A stretch of 64,000 bases of DNA from Pseudodonghicola xiamenensis DSM 18339 (GTDB taxonomy: Bacteria; Pseudomonadota; Alphaproteobacteria; Rhodobacterales; Rhodobacteraceae). The position numbers and the translations under genes are program-made. The stretch is taken from NCBI RefSeq assembly GCF_000429365.1, contig NZ_AUBS01000018.1:1-64000 (forward strand), given 5' to 3'. The notes beneath the pieces are model-generated. The model was not told the origin of the DNA. It ran no database searches and saw only the letters and a program-made list of their open reading frames with translations. Positions 42,560 through 51,801 of this stretch are shown here, one piece after another (the first letter of the stretch is position 1; each line of letters starts with the position of its first letter).

Positions 42560-42577
42560 CATTTGTCATATCAAATG
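42560..42577. promoter_or_regulatory. LysR-type operator dyad and AT-rich promoter of the lysA operon
   Basis: CATTTG (42560-42565) and CAAATG (42572-42577) flank TCATAT, an interrupted dyad with the T-N11-A form LysR proteins prefer. It lies 37 bases from the LysR start. The following 85 bases are far more AT-rich than any coding sequence here and should contain the lysA promoter; TTGTCA at 42564 with a TAAGAA-like box 17 bases later is a weak candidate. Confidence 0.5.
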
Positions 42578-42662
42578 TGAATAAGAATGACACAAAAATT
42601 ATTTAGAATACATAAAACGATCTGAAATGTTGAAATTATCACAACTATTACACGATTTTGTC

Positions 42663-44012
42663 ATGCCCGCAGCGACGTCTCTCTTGCCCACAGCCGCGAC
42701 CGTTCCCTCTCAGGCACCAGCCTTCTCCGGCTGGTTGGATCGGCGTAACGGAACACTATGCGCCGATGGTGTCGCGCTCAGCCAAATCGCGGTTGAAGTG
42801 GGCACGCCCTTCTATTGCTACTCCGCCAGCGTGTTGCGGCAGCGCTATACCGCCCTGGCGGCGGCGGTCTCTCCTGTCGGGGTGTCGGTCTGCTTCGCGG
42901 TGAAGGCCAACAGCAATCTGAACGTATTGGCCGAATTCGCCCGTCTGGGCTGTGGCATGGATATCGTCTCGGGCGGTGAGATGGAGCGGGCGCTCGCCGC
43001 TGGCACCCCCGCCGAGCGGATCATCTTTTCCGGCGTGGGCAAAACCCGTGACGAAATCCGCCGCGCGCTGGAGGTTGGCCTTCATCAGATCAACATCGAA
43101 TCCGTGGCCGAGCTGGAGACCGTTGCCGAAATCGCCCATGCGATGGGGCTGCGCGCGCCGGTTGCTCTGCGGGTGAACCCGGATGTCGACGCCGGCACCC
43201 ATGCCAAGATCACCACCGCGCGCAAGGACAGCAAGTTCGGCATCGCCATCGGCGAAATTCCCGCGCTCTACGCCCGGGCCAGTGCGATGCCCGGGCTCGA
43301 GGTTCTCGGGCTCGCGGTCCATATCGGTTCACAAATCCAGTCGCTGGCGCCCTTCCAGCGGGCCTGGTCGGCGCTGGCCGATCTGGTGCGAGAGCTGCGG
43401 GACGCCGGGCTGACAGTCGCACGGTTGGATTTGGGCGGCGGGTTGGGTATCGGATCGGAAACCGAGCCGGCCCCTGATCTGGAAGCTTATGCCCGGACCA
43501 TCGCCGAAACCGTCGGCGATCTGGGCTGTGCGCTGAACATCGAACCGGGGCGCTGGCTGGCGGCACCCGCCGGTGTGCTGGTGACCGAGGTGACCTATCT
43601 CAAGGAATCGTCGGGCGCCGATTTCGCGGTGATCGACGCCGCGATGAACGATCTGATGCGCCCTGCCCTCTATGACGCCCACCACGCGGCGGTTCCCATC
43701 CATGCACCGCGCCCGGGTTCTGGGCCTGCCTGGCGCCTTGTCGGTCCGGTTTGCGAGAGTTCCGACGATTTCGGAAGCTATCCGAACCTGGGCCCGCTGG
43801 AACCCGGCGATCTGCTGGTGTTCGGCAGCGCCGGCGCATATGGTGCGACGATGTCTTCAACCTATAACTCGCGGCCGCTGGTGCCCGAGGTCATGGTTGA
43901 CGATGGCCGTTTCCGGTTGATCCGGAAACGTGCTGAAATGGATCTGTTCCTGGAGCTGGAAAAGCCGTCTGACTGGGTGGCTGCAGCAAATGGGGTAAAT
44001 GTTGCGGAGTAA
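42663..44012 (+). CDS. lysA: Diaminopimelate decarboxylase
   Basis: The 449-residue PLP enzyme has TPFYCYSASVLRQRY, Schiff-base Lys81 in VCFAVKANSNLNVL, VNPDVDAGTHAKITT with KDSKFGI, LAVHIGSQ, the LDLGGGLGI glycine loop, EPGRWLAAPAG, and the C-terminal GPVCESSDDF with the active-site Cys from the partner subunit. It converts meso-diaminopimelate to L-lysine and CO2. ATG 42663 is chosen because the 36 bases back to ATG 42627 are AT-rich and non-coding in character; neither start has a clear ribosome site. Clustering with a peptide importer and a DavB-like oxidase suggests a catabolic rather than biosynthetic role. Confidence 0.92.
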   Translation: MPAATSLLPTAATVPSQAPAFSGWLDRRNGTLCADGVALSQIAVEVGTPFYCYSASVLRQRYTALAAAVSPVGVSVCFAVKANSNLNVLAEFARLGCGMDIVSGGEMERALAAGTPAERIIFSGVGKTRDEIRRALEVGLHQINIESVAELETVAEIAHAMGLRAPVALRVNPDVDAGTHAKITTARKDSKFGIAIGEIPALYARASAMPGLEVLGLAVHIGSQIQSLAPFQRAWSALADLVRELRDAGLTVARLDLGGGLGIGSETEPAPDLEAYARTIAETVGDLGCALNIEPGRWLAAPAGVLVTEVTYLKESSGADFAVIDAAMNDLMRPALYDAHHAAVPIHAPRPGSGPAWRLVGPVCESSDDFGSYPNLGPLEPGDLLVFGSAGAYGATMSSTYNSRPLVPEVMVDDGRFRLIRKRAEMDLFLELEKPSDWVAAANGVNVAE

Positions 44013-44149
44013 ATCATGCGCATGTGTCTTGCGGAATATCTGCATTTTTTGCAGCTCCAGGCGCCGCAACGACAGTGTCCCCGTGACACGACATGACATT
44101 CCGGGCACCCGAAATAATGAAACCTAGAAAATAGACCATCGAGGGAAAT

Positions 44150-45736
44150 ATGAAGAACAAGGTGAGACTTCTGCTTGCGTCCGGTATCGCGAGCCTCGCG
44201 CTTATGTCGCCGGCGATCGCGGACCAAATGCTGCGCATTTCCTATACCGACGATCCGAAATCCGCTGATGTGCAGATGACGACGGACTATTACACGCTGC
44301 CGTTGAACGTCTATGACCGTCTTATCGAAGCCGAAACCACCGGTCCGGGCACCTCGGCGCTGGTGCCGGGTCTGGCCGAAAGCTGGGAAGTCTCGGACGA
44401 TGGTCTGGTCTATACCTTCCATCTGCGGCAAGGCGTGAAGTTTCACGACGGCGCCGAACTGACGGCCGATGATGTCGTCTATACCTTCGATCGCATGCTG
44501 AACCCCGAGACCCGGGCGCTTGGCACCGATATCCTCAATTTCGTTGCCGGCGCACAGGACCGTCTGGATGGCAAGGCCGATACGGTCACCGGCCTGAACG
44601 CAATCGACAAATACACGGTTCAGCTCACCCTGTCGCAGCCCTATGCTGCCTTTCTCGCCCTGATGGCCAGCCCCCAGGCTTCGATCTATAACCGCGCCTT
44701 CACCGAAGCGGCGGGCGATCAATTCGGGCTCACCCCGGAAACCACCAACGGCACCGGCCCGTTCATCCTGCAAAGCTATGAGCTGAACGACAGCCAGATG
44801 CTGGTCGCGAACAAGGACTATTTCCGTGGCGCCCCCAAGCTCGACCGGATCCTGATCCGGGTGATCTCGGATTCCGAGACCCTGCGGCTCTTGTTCGAGA
44901 CCGATGAGATCGACGTTTTCGACATGGACTATGCCTCGTCGCAAACGCCTTACTTCTATGCCAGCGACACTTGGAAGGACCAGATCCGGAGCGGTCCGCG
45001 CGTCGGCATGTACTATTACCACATCAACCAGGCAATTAAGCCCTTCGACGATGTGCGCGTGCGCAAGGCCTTCCAGATGGCCATCAACCGCGAACAGATC
45101 CTGGAAAAGAACTTCTATGGCAAAGGGCAGCTTGAAAACGGCGTGATGCCCCGCGGCCTGAGCTGCTATGAGCCGGCAACACCGATCGAATACAACCCGG
45201 CCAAGGCCAAGGAACTGCTGGCCGAGGCCGGCTATCCGGATGGCGTGGAGATCACCCTGGCGCAGGTCAGCAGCTGGTCGTCGAAATGGTCGGACATGAA
45301 CCAGATCATCCAGGCTCAGGCTGCCGAGGCCGGGTTCACGGTCAAGATCAAGACCATGGATGAAGCCGCCTATTTCGCACAGCGCAAGGCCGGGGCGATT
45401 GATGCCTATACGCAATCGTGGTCTGCCGACTTCAACGATCCCGACAACTTCTTCTACACCTTCTTCTCTGAACCGGGGACCAAGGTGCGCGCCTTCAACA
45501 ACATGGACCAGGAGGTGTTCGACGGCATCGAGAAAGCCCGCAGCATGACCGATCCGGAGGCACGTTGCGCGCTGTATCGCGAGCTGGGGGAACGGATCGT
45601 ACAGACCGATGCCGCCTGGGTGCCGCTCTTCAGCCTGGACCACAGCTATGTGGTGCAGCCGCGCGTCAAGAACTTCGTCGTTCCGTGGAACGGCTGGAGC
45701 GACATGAACTATTACAAGATGGAAATCGCGGAGTAA
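44150..45736 (+). CDS. ABC transporter substrate-binding protein, peptide family (SBP_bac_5)
   Basis: The 528-residue protein has a Sec signal peptide (MKNKVRLLLASGIASLALMS, cleavage expected after PAIA at 23). The mature domain has YTFHLRQGVKFHDGAELTAD, NGTGPFILQSYELND and FQMAINREQILEKNFYGKG, all typical of DppA/OppA/MppA proteins. The family includes murein-tripeptide binders, but specificity cannot be read by eye. It contains a Cys pair (LSCYEP and EARCALY) that could form a disulfide in the periplasm. GAGGGAAAT precedes ATG 44150. It is separated from lysA by 137 bases and from the permease by 105, so it may have its own promoter. Confidence 0.92.
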   Translation: MKNKVRLLLASGIASLALMSPAIADQMLRISYTDDPKSADVQMTTDYYTLPLNVYDRLIEAETTGPGTSALVPGLAESWEVSDDGLVYTFHLRQGVKFHDGAELTADDVVYTFDRMLNPETRALGTDILNFVAGAQDRLDGKADTVTGLNAIDKYTVQLTLSQPYAAFLALMASPQASIYNRAFTEAAGDQFGLTPETTNGTGPFILQSYELNDSQMLVANKDYFRGAPKLDRILIRVISDSETLRLLFETDEIDVFDMDYASSQTPYFYASDTWKDQIRSGPRVGMYYYHINQAIKPFDDVRVRKAFQMAINREQILEKNFYGKGQLENGVMPRGLSCYEPATPIEYNPAKAKELLAEAGYPDGVEITLAQVSSWSSKWSDMNQIIQAQAAEAGFTVKIKTMDEAAYFAQRKAGAIDAYTQSWSADFNDPDNFFYTFFSEPGTKVRAFNNMDQEVFDGIEKARSMTDPEARCALYRELGERIVQTDAAWVPLFSLDHSYVVQPRVKNFVVPWNGWSDMNYYKMEIAE

Positions 45737-45841
45737 TCCGTAACGGCGGCGGGGCAACCTCGCCGCCATGTCTTTCCCGCCTCTCCGGAGCTGACCGCCC
45801 GGCAGTCTCCGGAGGGCGTCGCAACAAGAGCACCCCTTTCC

Positions 45842-46780
45842 ATGCTAATGTTCGCCATTCGACGAATTCTCGTCTCGATTCCGGTTTTGATCGGGATCAC
45901 GGCAATCCTGTTTGTCATGCTGAACGTGATCCCCGGCGACCCGGTGGCGCTGTTGATGAAGGAACACGCCAGCCCTGAGGTCATCGCCCGTGTCACGGCG
46001 CAGATGCACTTGGACGATCCGCTCTGGACCCGCTACTTCCGCTTTCTCTCCGGCGCGTTGCAGGGCGATCTTGGCACTTCGATCAAGCTCAATCGCAGCG
46101 TGACCAGCCTGATCATGAAGGCCTTTCCGAACACGCTTTATCTGGCAGCCTGTGCGGCGGTCGTGTCATGGATCATCGGCATTCCCGCCGGCATCCTGTC
46201 GGCAGTGCGGCGCGATTCCTTCATCGACCGCTTCTTCATGGGGTTTTCCCTTCTTGGCGTGTCGATGCCGATCTTCTGGTCGGCGCTGCTGATGCAATAC
46301 ATCTTTGCACTGAAACTTAAATGGCTGCCGGTTTCGGGTTTCTATGGCTTTGAATATGTCATCATGCCCGCGATCGTGCTGGGCTGGAGTTCGGCCGGCG
46401 TGATCGCGCGGTTGACCCGTTCCAGCTTGCTGGAAGTGATGCGTCACGATTATATCCGCACCGCCCGCGCCAAGGGGCTGCGCGAGGTGGGTGTTATTTC
46501 CGGACATGCGCTCAAGAATGCATTGATCCCGGTGGTGACGATCATGGCGATCCAGATCGCAAGCCTGCTGTCGGGTGCCGTCATCACCGAAGCGATCTTC
46601 GGCATTCCCGGGGTGGGGCGGATTTCGATCAACGCCATTCAGGCCCGCGACATGCCGCTGTTGCAGGGCTCGGTCCTGTTCGCAACCGTTCTGGTCATCC
46701 TCGGAAACCTGGTGGCCGACATCCTCTATTCAATTCTCGATCCGCGCATTCGGTCGCAGATGGGGAGGGGCAAGCCATGA
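45842..46780 (+). CDS. ABC transporter permease, DppB type
   Basis: The 312-residue membrane protein has a first helix (FAIRRILVSIPVLIGITAIL), the MLNVIPGDPVALL turn, VSWIIGIPAGILSAVRR, and the EAA loop TARAKGLREVGVISGHALKN. It pairs with the next permease; the stop and next start overlap by 4 bases. ATG 45842 and ATG 45848 are both possible and no strong ribosome site is visible. Confidence 0.92.
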   Translation: MLMFAIRRILVSIPVLIGITAILFVMLNVIPGDPVALLMKEHASPEVIARVTAQMHLDDPLWTRYFRFLSGALQGDLGTSIKLNRSVTSLIMKAFPNTLYLAACAAVVSWIIGIPAGILSAVRRDSFIDRFFMGFSLLGVSMPIFWSALLMQYIFALKLKWLPVSGFYGFEYVIMPAIVLGWSSAGVIARLTRSSLLEVMRHDYIRTARAKGLREVGVISGHALKNALIPVVTIMAIQIASLLSGAVITEAIFGIPGVGRISINAIQARDMPLLQGSVLFATVLVILGNLVADILYSILDPRIRSQMGRGKP

Positions 46781-47667
46781 CCGTTTCACCAGATCTGAAC
46801 GTGGACACCGTCGAAGAAATCCAAGAAGCCAGCCTGCTGCGCGACACGATGCGCGCCTTTGCCCGCAACCGCATGGCATTGCTGGGGCTCGTCTTCGTCG
46901 CTTTGCTTGTGTTCCTGGCGATTTTCGCGCCCATCGTCAGCCCGCATGATCCCTATCGCATGGCGCTGGATGAACAGTTCCTGCCGCCCTCGACCACCTA
47001 TTGGCTGGGCACCGACAACTTCGGGCGCGATGTGCTGACCCGCATTATCTATGGTGCGCGGATTTCGCTGGTGGTGGGCATCGTACCCAGCCTGATCTCG
47101 CTGATCATCGGCACCTTCATGGGCGTGCTGAGCGGCTATATCGGCGGGAAGGTCGATTTCGTCATCATGCGGCTGGCCGATATGATGATCGCCTTCCCGT
47201 CGCTGCTGCTGGCGATGGTGGTGATGTATACGCTTGGCGCCAATCTCTTTAACATCTTCGTGGCCCTGGCGCTGGTCGGCTGGGCCGGGGTGGCGCGCGT
47301 GGTGCGGTCGCAGACGCTGGCGCTGAAGGAGAAGGAGTTCATTGAGGCCGCCCATGCCAACGGCGCCTCGCGCGTGACGATCATGTTCCGCCATATCTTT
47401 CCCAATGTGGTGCCGACACTGATCGTCCTCTTCTCGCTGTCGATCCCCGATGCGATCATGTGGGAATCCAGCCTCAGCTTTCTGGGCGTGGGCGTGCAGC
47501 CGCCCGAAGCGAGCTGGGGCCTGCTGGTCTCGCGCGGCAAGGAATACCTGTTTCAGGCCCCCGTCGTGGCGATCGCGCCCGGCGTGGCGATCCTGCTGAC
47601 CGTGCTGGCCTTCAATTTCGTCGGTGACGGGCTGCGCGACGCGCTCGACCCATCCATGAAGGACTGA
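46777..47667 (+). CDS. ABC transporter permease, DppC type
   Basis: The 296-residue protein has a cytoplasmic N-terminus of about 35 residues, a membrane helix (LLGLVFVALLVFLAIFAPIV), the TYWLGTDNFGRDVLTRIIYG segment typical of DppC, and the coupling loop HANGASRVTIMFRHIFPNVV. Its start overlaps the dppB-type stop (ATGA), and the ATPase gene follows after 5 bases. Confidence 0.93.
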   Translation: MTVSPDLNVDTVEEIQEASLLRDTMRAFARNRMALLGLVFVALLVFLAIFAPIVSPHDPYRMALDEQFLPPSTTYWLGTDNFGRDVLTRIIYGARISLVVGIVPSLISLIIGTFMGVLSGYIGGKVDFVIMRLADMMIAFPSLLLAMVVMYTLGANLFNIFVALALVGWAGVARVVRSQTLALKEKEFIEAAHANGASRVTIMFRHIFPNVVPTLIVLFSLSIPDAIMWESSLSFLGVGVQPPEASWGLLVSRGKEYLFQAPVVAIAPGVAILLTVLAFNFVGDGLRDALDPSMKD

Positions 47668-47672
47668 TCGCG

Positions 47673-48689
47673 ATGACCGAGAAAACCGATAACGTGCTGA
47701 GCGTGCGCGATCTGCGCACCGAATTTCGCGGCGATCGTGGGCATGTGCGCGTGCTGGAGGATATTTCCTTCGACGTTGGACGCGGCAAGATCGTCGGGCT
47801 GGTCGGTGAATCCGGCTCCGGCAAGAGCATGACGGCGCTGTCTTTGATGGGGTTGGTGCCGAAACCCCGGGGTCAGGTTACTGCGACCCGGATGGACCTG
47901 GACGGCACCGACCTGACCCGGCTGAGCCAGGACGGGCTGCGCCAGCTCCGCGGACGCGACATCTCCATGGTGTTTCAGGAGCCCATGACCTCGCTCAACC
48001 CGGTGCGCAAGGTCTGGGAACAGGTAGGCGAGCCGCTGGCCGTGCACCAGGGCATGAAGCGGCGGGCGATCCGTGCCCGCGTGCTGGAGATGTTCGAAAT
48101 GGTCGGCATTCCCGATCCCAAGGCGCGGCTCGATGCCTATCCGCACCAGCTTTCGGGCGGGTTGCGGCAACGCGCCATGATCGCCATGGGGCTGATCTGC
48201 GAACCGAAGCTGTTGATCGCGGACGAACCGACCACGGCGCTCGATGTCACCACACAGGCGCAGATCCTGCGGTTGATGCTGGATCTGCGTGATCGGGTCG
48301 GCACTTCGATCATCATGATCACCCATGATCTCGGCATCATCGCCGAGATGTGCGACGAGGTGAACGTGATGTATGCGGGCCAGATCGTGGAGCAGGCGAA
48401 TGTCTTCGATCTGTTCGAACGTCCCTCTCACCCCTACACGCGCGGGCTGCTGGCTTCGATCCCCAAGGCAACCGAAAAACGGCTGTCGCGCCGGATGCCC
48501 AGCATTCCCGGCATGGTGCCCAATCTGGCCAAGCTCCCCGGCGGCTGCCGGTTCCGGCCGCGCTGCGGCGATGCGATGCCTATCTGCATGCAGAAGGATC
48601 CCGGCCTTGCCGATCTGGGCAACGGCCATGGGGCCCGGTGCTGGCTGCATCTGCCGCATGATGCCCACCCGCAGGGAGAAACCGCATGA
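47673..48689 (+). CDS. ABC transporter ATPase, DppD type
   Basis: The 338-residue protein has Walker A GESGSGKS (45-52), Q-loop VFQEPMTSLNPV, signature LSGGLRQRAMIAMGL, Walker B LLIADEPTTALDVT and the OppD/DppD C-terminal extension with CRFRPRCGDAMPICM, a Cys cluster common in this group. It energises peptide import. The stop overlaps the next ATPase start. Confidence 0.94.
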   Translation: MTEKTDNVLSVRDLRTEFRGDRGHVRVLEDISFDVGRGKIVGLVGESGSGKSMTALSLMGLVPKPRGQVTATRMDLDGTDLTRLSQDGLRQLRGRDISMVFQEPMTSLNPVRKVWEQVGEPLAVHQGMKRRAIRARVLEMFEMVGIPDPKARLDAYPHQLSGGLRQRAMIAMGLICEPKLLIADEPTTALDVTTQAQILRLMLDLRDRVGTSIIMITHDLGIIAEMCDEVNVMYAGQIVEQANVFDLFERPSHPYTRGLLASIPKATEKRLSRRMPSIPGMVPNLAKLPGGCRFRPRCGDAMPICMQKDPGLADLGNGHGARCWLHLPHDAHPQGETA

Positions 48690-49657
48690 ACGACATCGTC
48701 ATTTCCGCTCGCAACCTGACCAAGCATTACCATCTGGGCGGCGGTCTGGGCGGGGCGGGCCAGATTGTGCGCGCCGTCGACGGGGTGTCTCTCGACATCC
48801 ACGAACGCGAGACCTTTGCTTTGGTCGGGGAATCTGGCTGCGGCAAGACCACGCTGGGCCGTATCATGTTGCGGCTGCAGGAACCCAGCGGCGGCGAGAT
48901 CAACTATCGTGGACAGGAACTGACCACGCTGGACGAAAAGGGCATGCGGGCACTTCGCAAGAAATTGCAGGTCGTGTTCCAGGATCCCTATGCCTCGCTC
49001 AATCCGCGCATGCGGATCGAACAGATCCTGGCAGAGCCCCTGCGCGCCCACGGCTATGGCTCAGCCGCCGAGATCCGCGAACGCTGCGCCGCACTGCTCG
49101 AGATGGTCGGCCTGCGCCGGCAATATCTGCGCAGCTACCCGCATCAGTTCTCGGGCGGGCAGCGCCAACGCATCGGTATCGCCCGGGCATTGGCGAACAA
49201 TCCGGATTTCGTGGTCTGCGATGAATCCGTCTCGGCGTTGGACGTGTCGATCCAGGCGCAGGTTCTGAACCTGCTGCGCGACCTCCAGGACGAGCTGAAG
49301 CTGACCTATTTCTTCATCACCCATGATCTCAGCGTGGTGCGCCAGTTTGCAGATCGCGTCGGTGTCATGTTTCTCGGCCGTCTGGTCGAGGTCGGTACGA
49401 CGGAAGAAATCTTCTCGGCCCCGAAACATCCCTATACGATGTTCCTGATCTCTGCCGTGCCGCGCGCCGATCCGCATCAGCGCAGCCGTGAACGCCCTAT
49501 TCTCAAGGGCGAAATTCCCAGTCCGATGGATATGCCGAACGGCTGCCGGTTCCACACCCGCTGCCCCTTTGCGCAGGATATTTGCCGGACCGAGGATCCA
49601 GAACCGCAGACGCAAGGCACGCGTACCGTTGCCTGCCATTTCCCGCTGGAAGCCTGA
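48686..49657 (+). CDS. ABC transporter ATPase, DppF type
   Basis: The 323-residue protein has Walker A GESGCGKT (48-55), [13 protein letters not shown], signature [28 protein letters not shown] as Walker B with Glu then Ser in place of the more usual Glu-Pro, and the C-terminal [20 protein letters not shown] cysteine-containing extension. It forms the heterodimer with the preceding ATPase. The next gene starts 11 bases after its stop, so the operon continues. Confidence 0.94.
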   Translation: MNDIVISARNLTKHYHLGGGLGGAGQIVRAVDGVSLDIHERETFALVGESGCGKTTLGRIMLRLQEPSGGEINYRGQELTTLDEKGMRALRKKLQVVFQDPYASLNPRMRIEQILAEPLRAHGYGSAAEIRERCAALLEMVGLRRQYLRSYPHQFSGGQRQRIGIARALANNPDFVVCDESVSALDVSIQAQVLNLLRDLQDELKLTYFFITHDLSVVRQFADRVGVMFLGRLVEVGTTEEIFSAPKHPYTMFLISAVPRADPHQRSRERPILKGEIPSPMDMPNGCRFHTRCPFAQDICRTEDPEPQTQGTRTVACHFPLEA

Positions 49658-49668
49658 AGGAGATCACC

Positions 49669-50178
49669 TTGGATCTGATCGTGAAACCGGGCCCCGACGG
49701 CCATCTGGCCAGTTTCGGAGACAAGACCTGGCCCTGCGCCGTTGGACGCAGCGGAATCGGGCAAAAGCTTGCCGAAGGCGATGGCGTCAGCCCGATCGGC
49801 TGCTGGCCGATCCGGCGCATATTCTATCGTGCCGACCGGCTGGATCACGCGCCGAGCGATGCCTTCCCCTGCCAGGTGACTGACCGCCAGGATGGCTGGT
49901 GCGACGCAGCCGATCACCCCGATTACAACCGCCTTGTCCGCCTGCCATTCGATGCCAGCCACGAGGAAATGTGGCGCGAAGATGCGCTCTATGACATCGT
50001 CGTGGTGCTGGGACAGAACGACAATCCGGTGGTGCCTGGCGCCGGCAGTGCGATCTTTCTGCATATCGCCCGCCCCGGCTATTCGCCAACCGCCGGCTGT
50101 GCCGCGCTGTCGCGCGAGGATTTGCTGGAATTCCTGTCGCTGGCCGGGCCTGACACCCGGCTCTGTTTCCAGGCTTAG
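49669..50178 (+). CDS. YkuD-fold L,D-transpeptidase without signal peptide (TTG start)
   Basis: The 169-residue protein carries the YkuD active site: His132 in AIFLHIARPGYSPTAG and nucleophile Cys144 in TAGCAALSREDL, with the GC pair intact. No signal peptide or membrane anchor precedes the domain, which starts at residue 2, so the protein should stay in the cytoplasm. TTG 49669 is the start because AAGGAG (49657-49662) lies 6 bases upstream, immediately at the preceding stop; there is no ATG nearby. YkuD enzymes act on the DAP residue of murein peptides (crosslinking, carboxypeptidase or amidase reactions). Between a peptide importer and a D-aminopeptidase it may cleave imported peptides. 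Confidence 0.87.
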   Translation: MDLIVKPGPDGHLASFGDKTWPCAVGRSGIGQKLAEGDGVSPIGCWPIRRIFYRADRLDHAPSDAFPCQVTDRQDGWCDAADHPDYNRLVRLPFDASHEEMWREDALYDIVVVLGQNDNPVVPGAGSAIFLHIARPGYSPTAGCAALSREDLLEFLSLAGPDTRLCFQA

Positions 50179-50187
50179 AGACATATC

Positions 50188-51801
50188 ATGACCGAAATCG
50201 ACATGACCGCGCTGGAGCGCGCGTTGGCCCTTTTGCCTGCGGCCCATCGCGGGCCGGCGGGGGTTGCGGGCGTCGTCAAGGATGGGCAAGTGATCGCCCG
50301 CCGGGCCTGGGGCTTTGCCGATATGTACCGGCATCTGCCGATGACCGCGCAGACGCGGTTGCCGATCTGTTCGATGTCGAAACATCTGACCTGTGCGTTA
50401 CTTCTCGATCTTTTCGGCGGGACCGAGCCGCTGGAGCCGTTGCTGTCCGATCTGTTGCCGAACCATAAGGGCCCGCTTCCCAGCGTCGCGCAGCTTTGCC
50501 ACAACCAATCGGGCCTGCGTGATTACTGGGCGCTAACCGTTCTTCAGGGGGCGGAGCCGGAAGGGCTCTTTACCGAAGCCGACGGGCTGCGCCTGCTCGG
50601 TCAGGCGAAGGGCGGGCATTTTGCCCCCGGCACGATGTATTCCTACAGCAACGGCAATTTCCGGCTGCTGGCCGAGCTGATCCGACGCGCCACCGGGCGC
50701 GACTTTGCCGAACTGCTGCAAGAGCGCATTTTCGGCCCCGCCGGCATGAAAACCGCGACGCTGGCCGCCGATACCCGTACCCCCGCCGACGGTGTGGTGG
50801 GCTATGAGGGCAACGACGAGGTGGGCTTTTTGCCCGCGAAAAGTGGCGTCTACTGGTTCGGCGATTCCGGCGTGGCGGCCTCGCTCGACGATATGCTGGC
50901 CTGGGAATGCCATATCGACGCGACCCGCGACATGGCGGACGGGCTTTACAACCGCCTCTGCGTACCGGTTGCCTTCGCCGACGGGACCCCCGCCAGCTAT
51001 GGTTATGGTCTGCGCCGCGATGTGCTCGCGGGCTATGAGGTGACAAGCCACGGCGGCGGATTGCGCGGCTTCGCCTCCTTCCGGTTGCATGTCGCCGCGG
51101 AACGGCTGTCGGTTGTCGTCATGTTCAACCATGAAGCCAGCGCCATGCGGGCAGCCTGGTCGCTGATGGAGGCGGCGCTGGGATGCAAGATCGGTGAAAC
51201 GCCCGGCCCGGCCCAGGGTTGGAATGGGCTCTGGCTGGATGAGGAGAGTTCACTCCTGATCCGGACTGTCGATCGCCCGACCGGGGTCAGGCTTGACTAT
51301 GCCACCTCTCCGTCCCTGCTGCGCCCCATGCCCGATGGCAGCGCCGAGGGCCGGGGGCTCCGTCTGTACCGCGACGGCGACCGGCTGCGAATGGACCGCC
51401 CGGGGGAGAATTTGCATGTCGAGGCCCCTGCCCTGTCGCCCGTTGACTGGGCCGACGGTCAGGAAATCTCCGGTCGCTATCGCTCGGACGATATCGAGGC
51501 AGAACTGACGATCGAGGCCCGCGATGGCGCGAGCTACATCGCCTTTCACGGCATGCTCGGGACCGGTCCGATGGAGCGGATGTATCCGCTGGCGGCCGAC
51601 CTGTGGTCAGTCACCACCCGGCGGGCGATGGATGCCGCCCCGCCAGGCGAATGGACCCTGCGCATCCGTCGGGACGAAAATGGCCGGATCACCGGGCTGA
51701 CGCTCGGCTGCTGGCTGGCGCGCAATATCGAGTATCATGTGCTGGAGGAGCCGCCGGCGAGTGAAACCTGCCCTGCGGCAGGAGCCACCCCTCTACGGTA
51801 A
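50188..51801 (+). CDS. dap: D-aminopeptidase (serine beta-lactamase-fold peptidase)
   Basis: The 537-residue protein has the penicillin-recognising catalytic set Ser62-x-x-Lys65 (ICSMSKHLTCALLLD), Tyr153-Ser-Asn in TMYSYSNGNF and His288-Gly-Gly in VTSHGGGLRGF. These positions agree with those I recall for Ochrobactrum anthropi DAP (Ser62, Lys65, Tyr153, His287). The text LCHNQSGLRDYWAL and the two C-terminal beta-barrel domains (about 340-520, ending GEWTLRIRRDENGRITGL then GCWLAR) also match DAP, not beta-lactamases. DAP removes N-terminal D-residues, especially D-Ala, from peptides in the cytoplasm. No signal peptide is present. It lies 9 bases after the transpeptidase gene, as the last gene of the peptide-uptake operon. 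Confidence 0.9.
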   Translation: MTEIDMTALERALALLPAAHRGPAGVAGVVKDGQVIARRAWGFADMYRHLPMTAQTRLPICSMSKHLTCALLLDLFGGTEPLEPLLSDLLPNHKGPLPSVAQLCHNQSGLRDYWALTVLQGAEPEGLFTEADGLRLLGQAKGGHFAPGTMYSYSNGNFRLLAELIRRATGRDFAELLQERIFGPAGMKTATLAADTRTPADGVVGYEGNDEVGFLPAKSGVYWFGDSGVAASLDDMLAWECHIDATRDMADGLYNRLCVPVAFADGTPASYGYGLRRDVLAGYEVTSHGGGLRGFASFRLHVAAERLSVVVMFNHEASAMRAAWSLMEAALGCKIGETPGPAQGWNGLWLDEESSLLIRTVDRPTGVRLDYATSPSLLRPMPDGSAEGRGLRLYRDGDRLRMDRPGENLHVEAPALSPVDWADGQEISGRYRSDDIEAELTIEARDGASYIAFHGMLGTGPMERMYPLAADLWSVTTRRAMDAAPPGEWTLRIRRDENGRITGLTLGCWLARNIEYHVLEEPPASETCPAAGATPLR

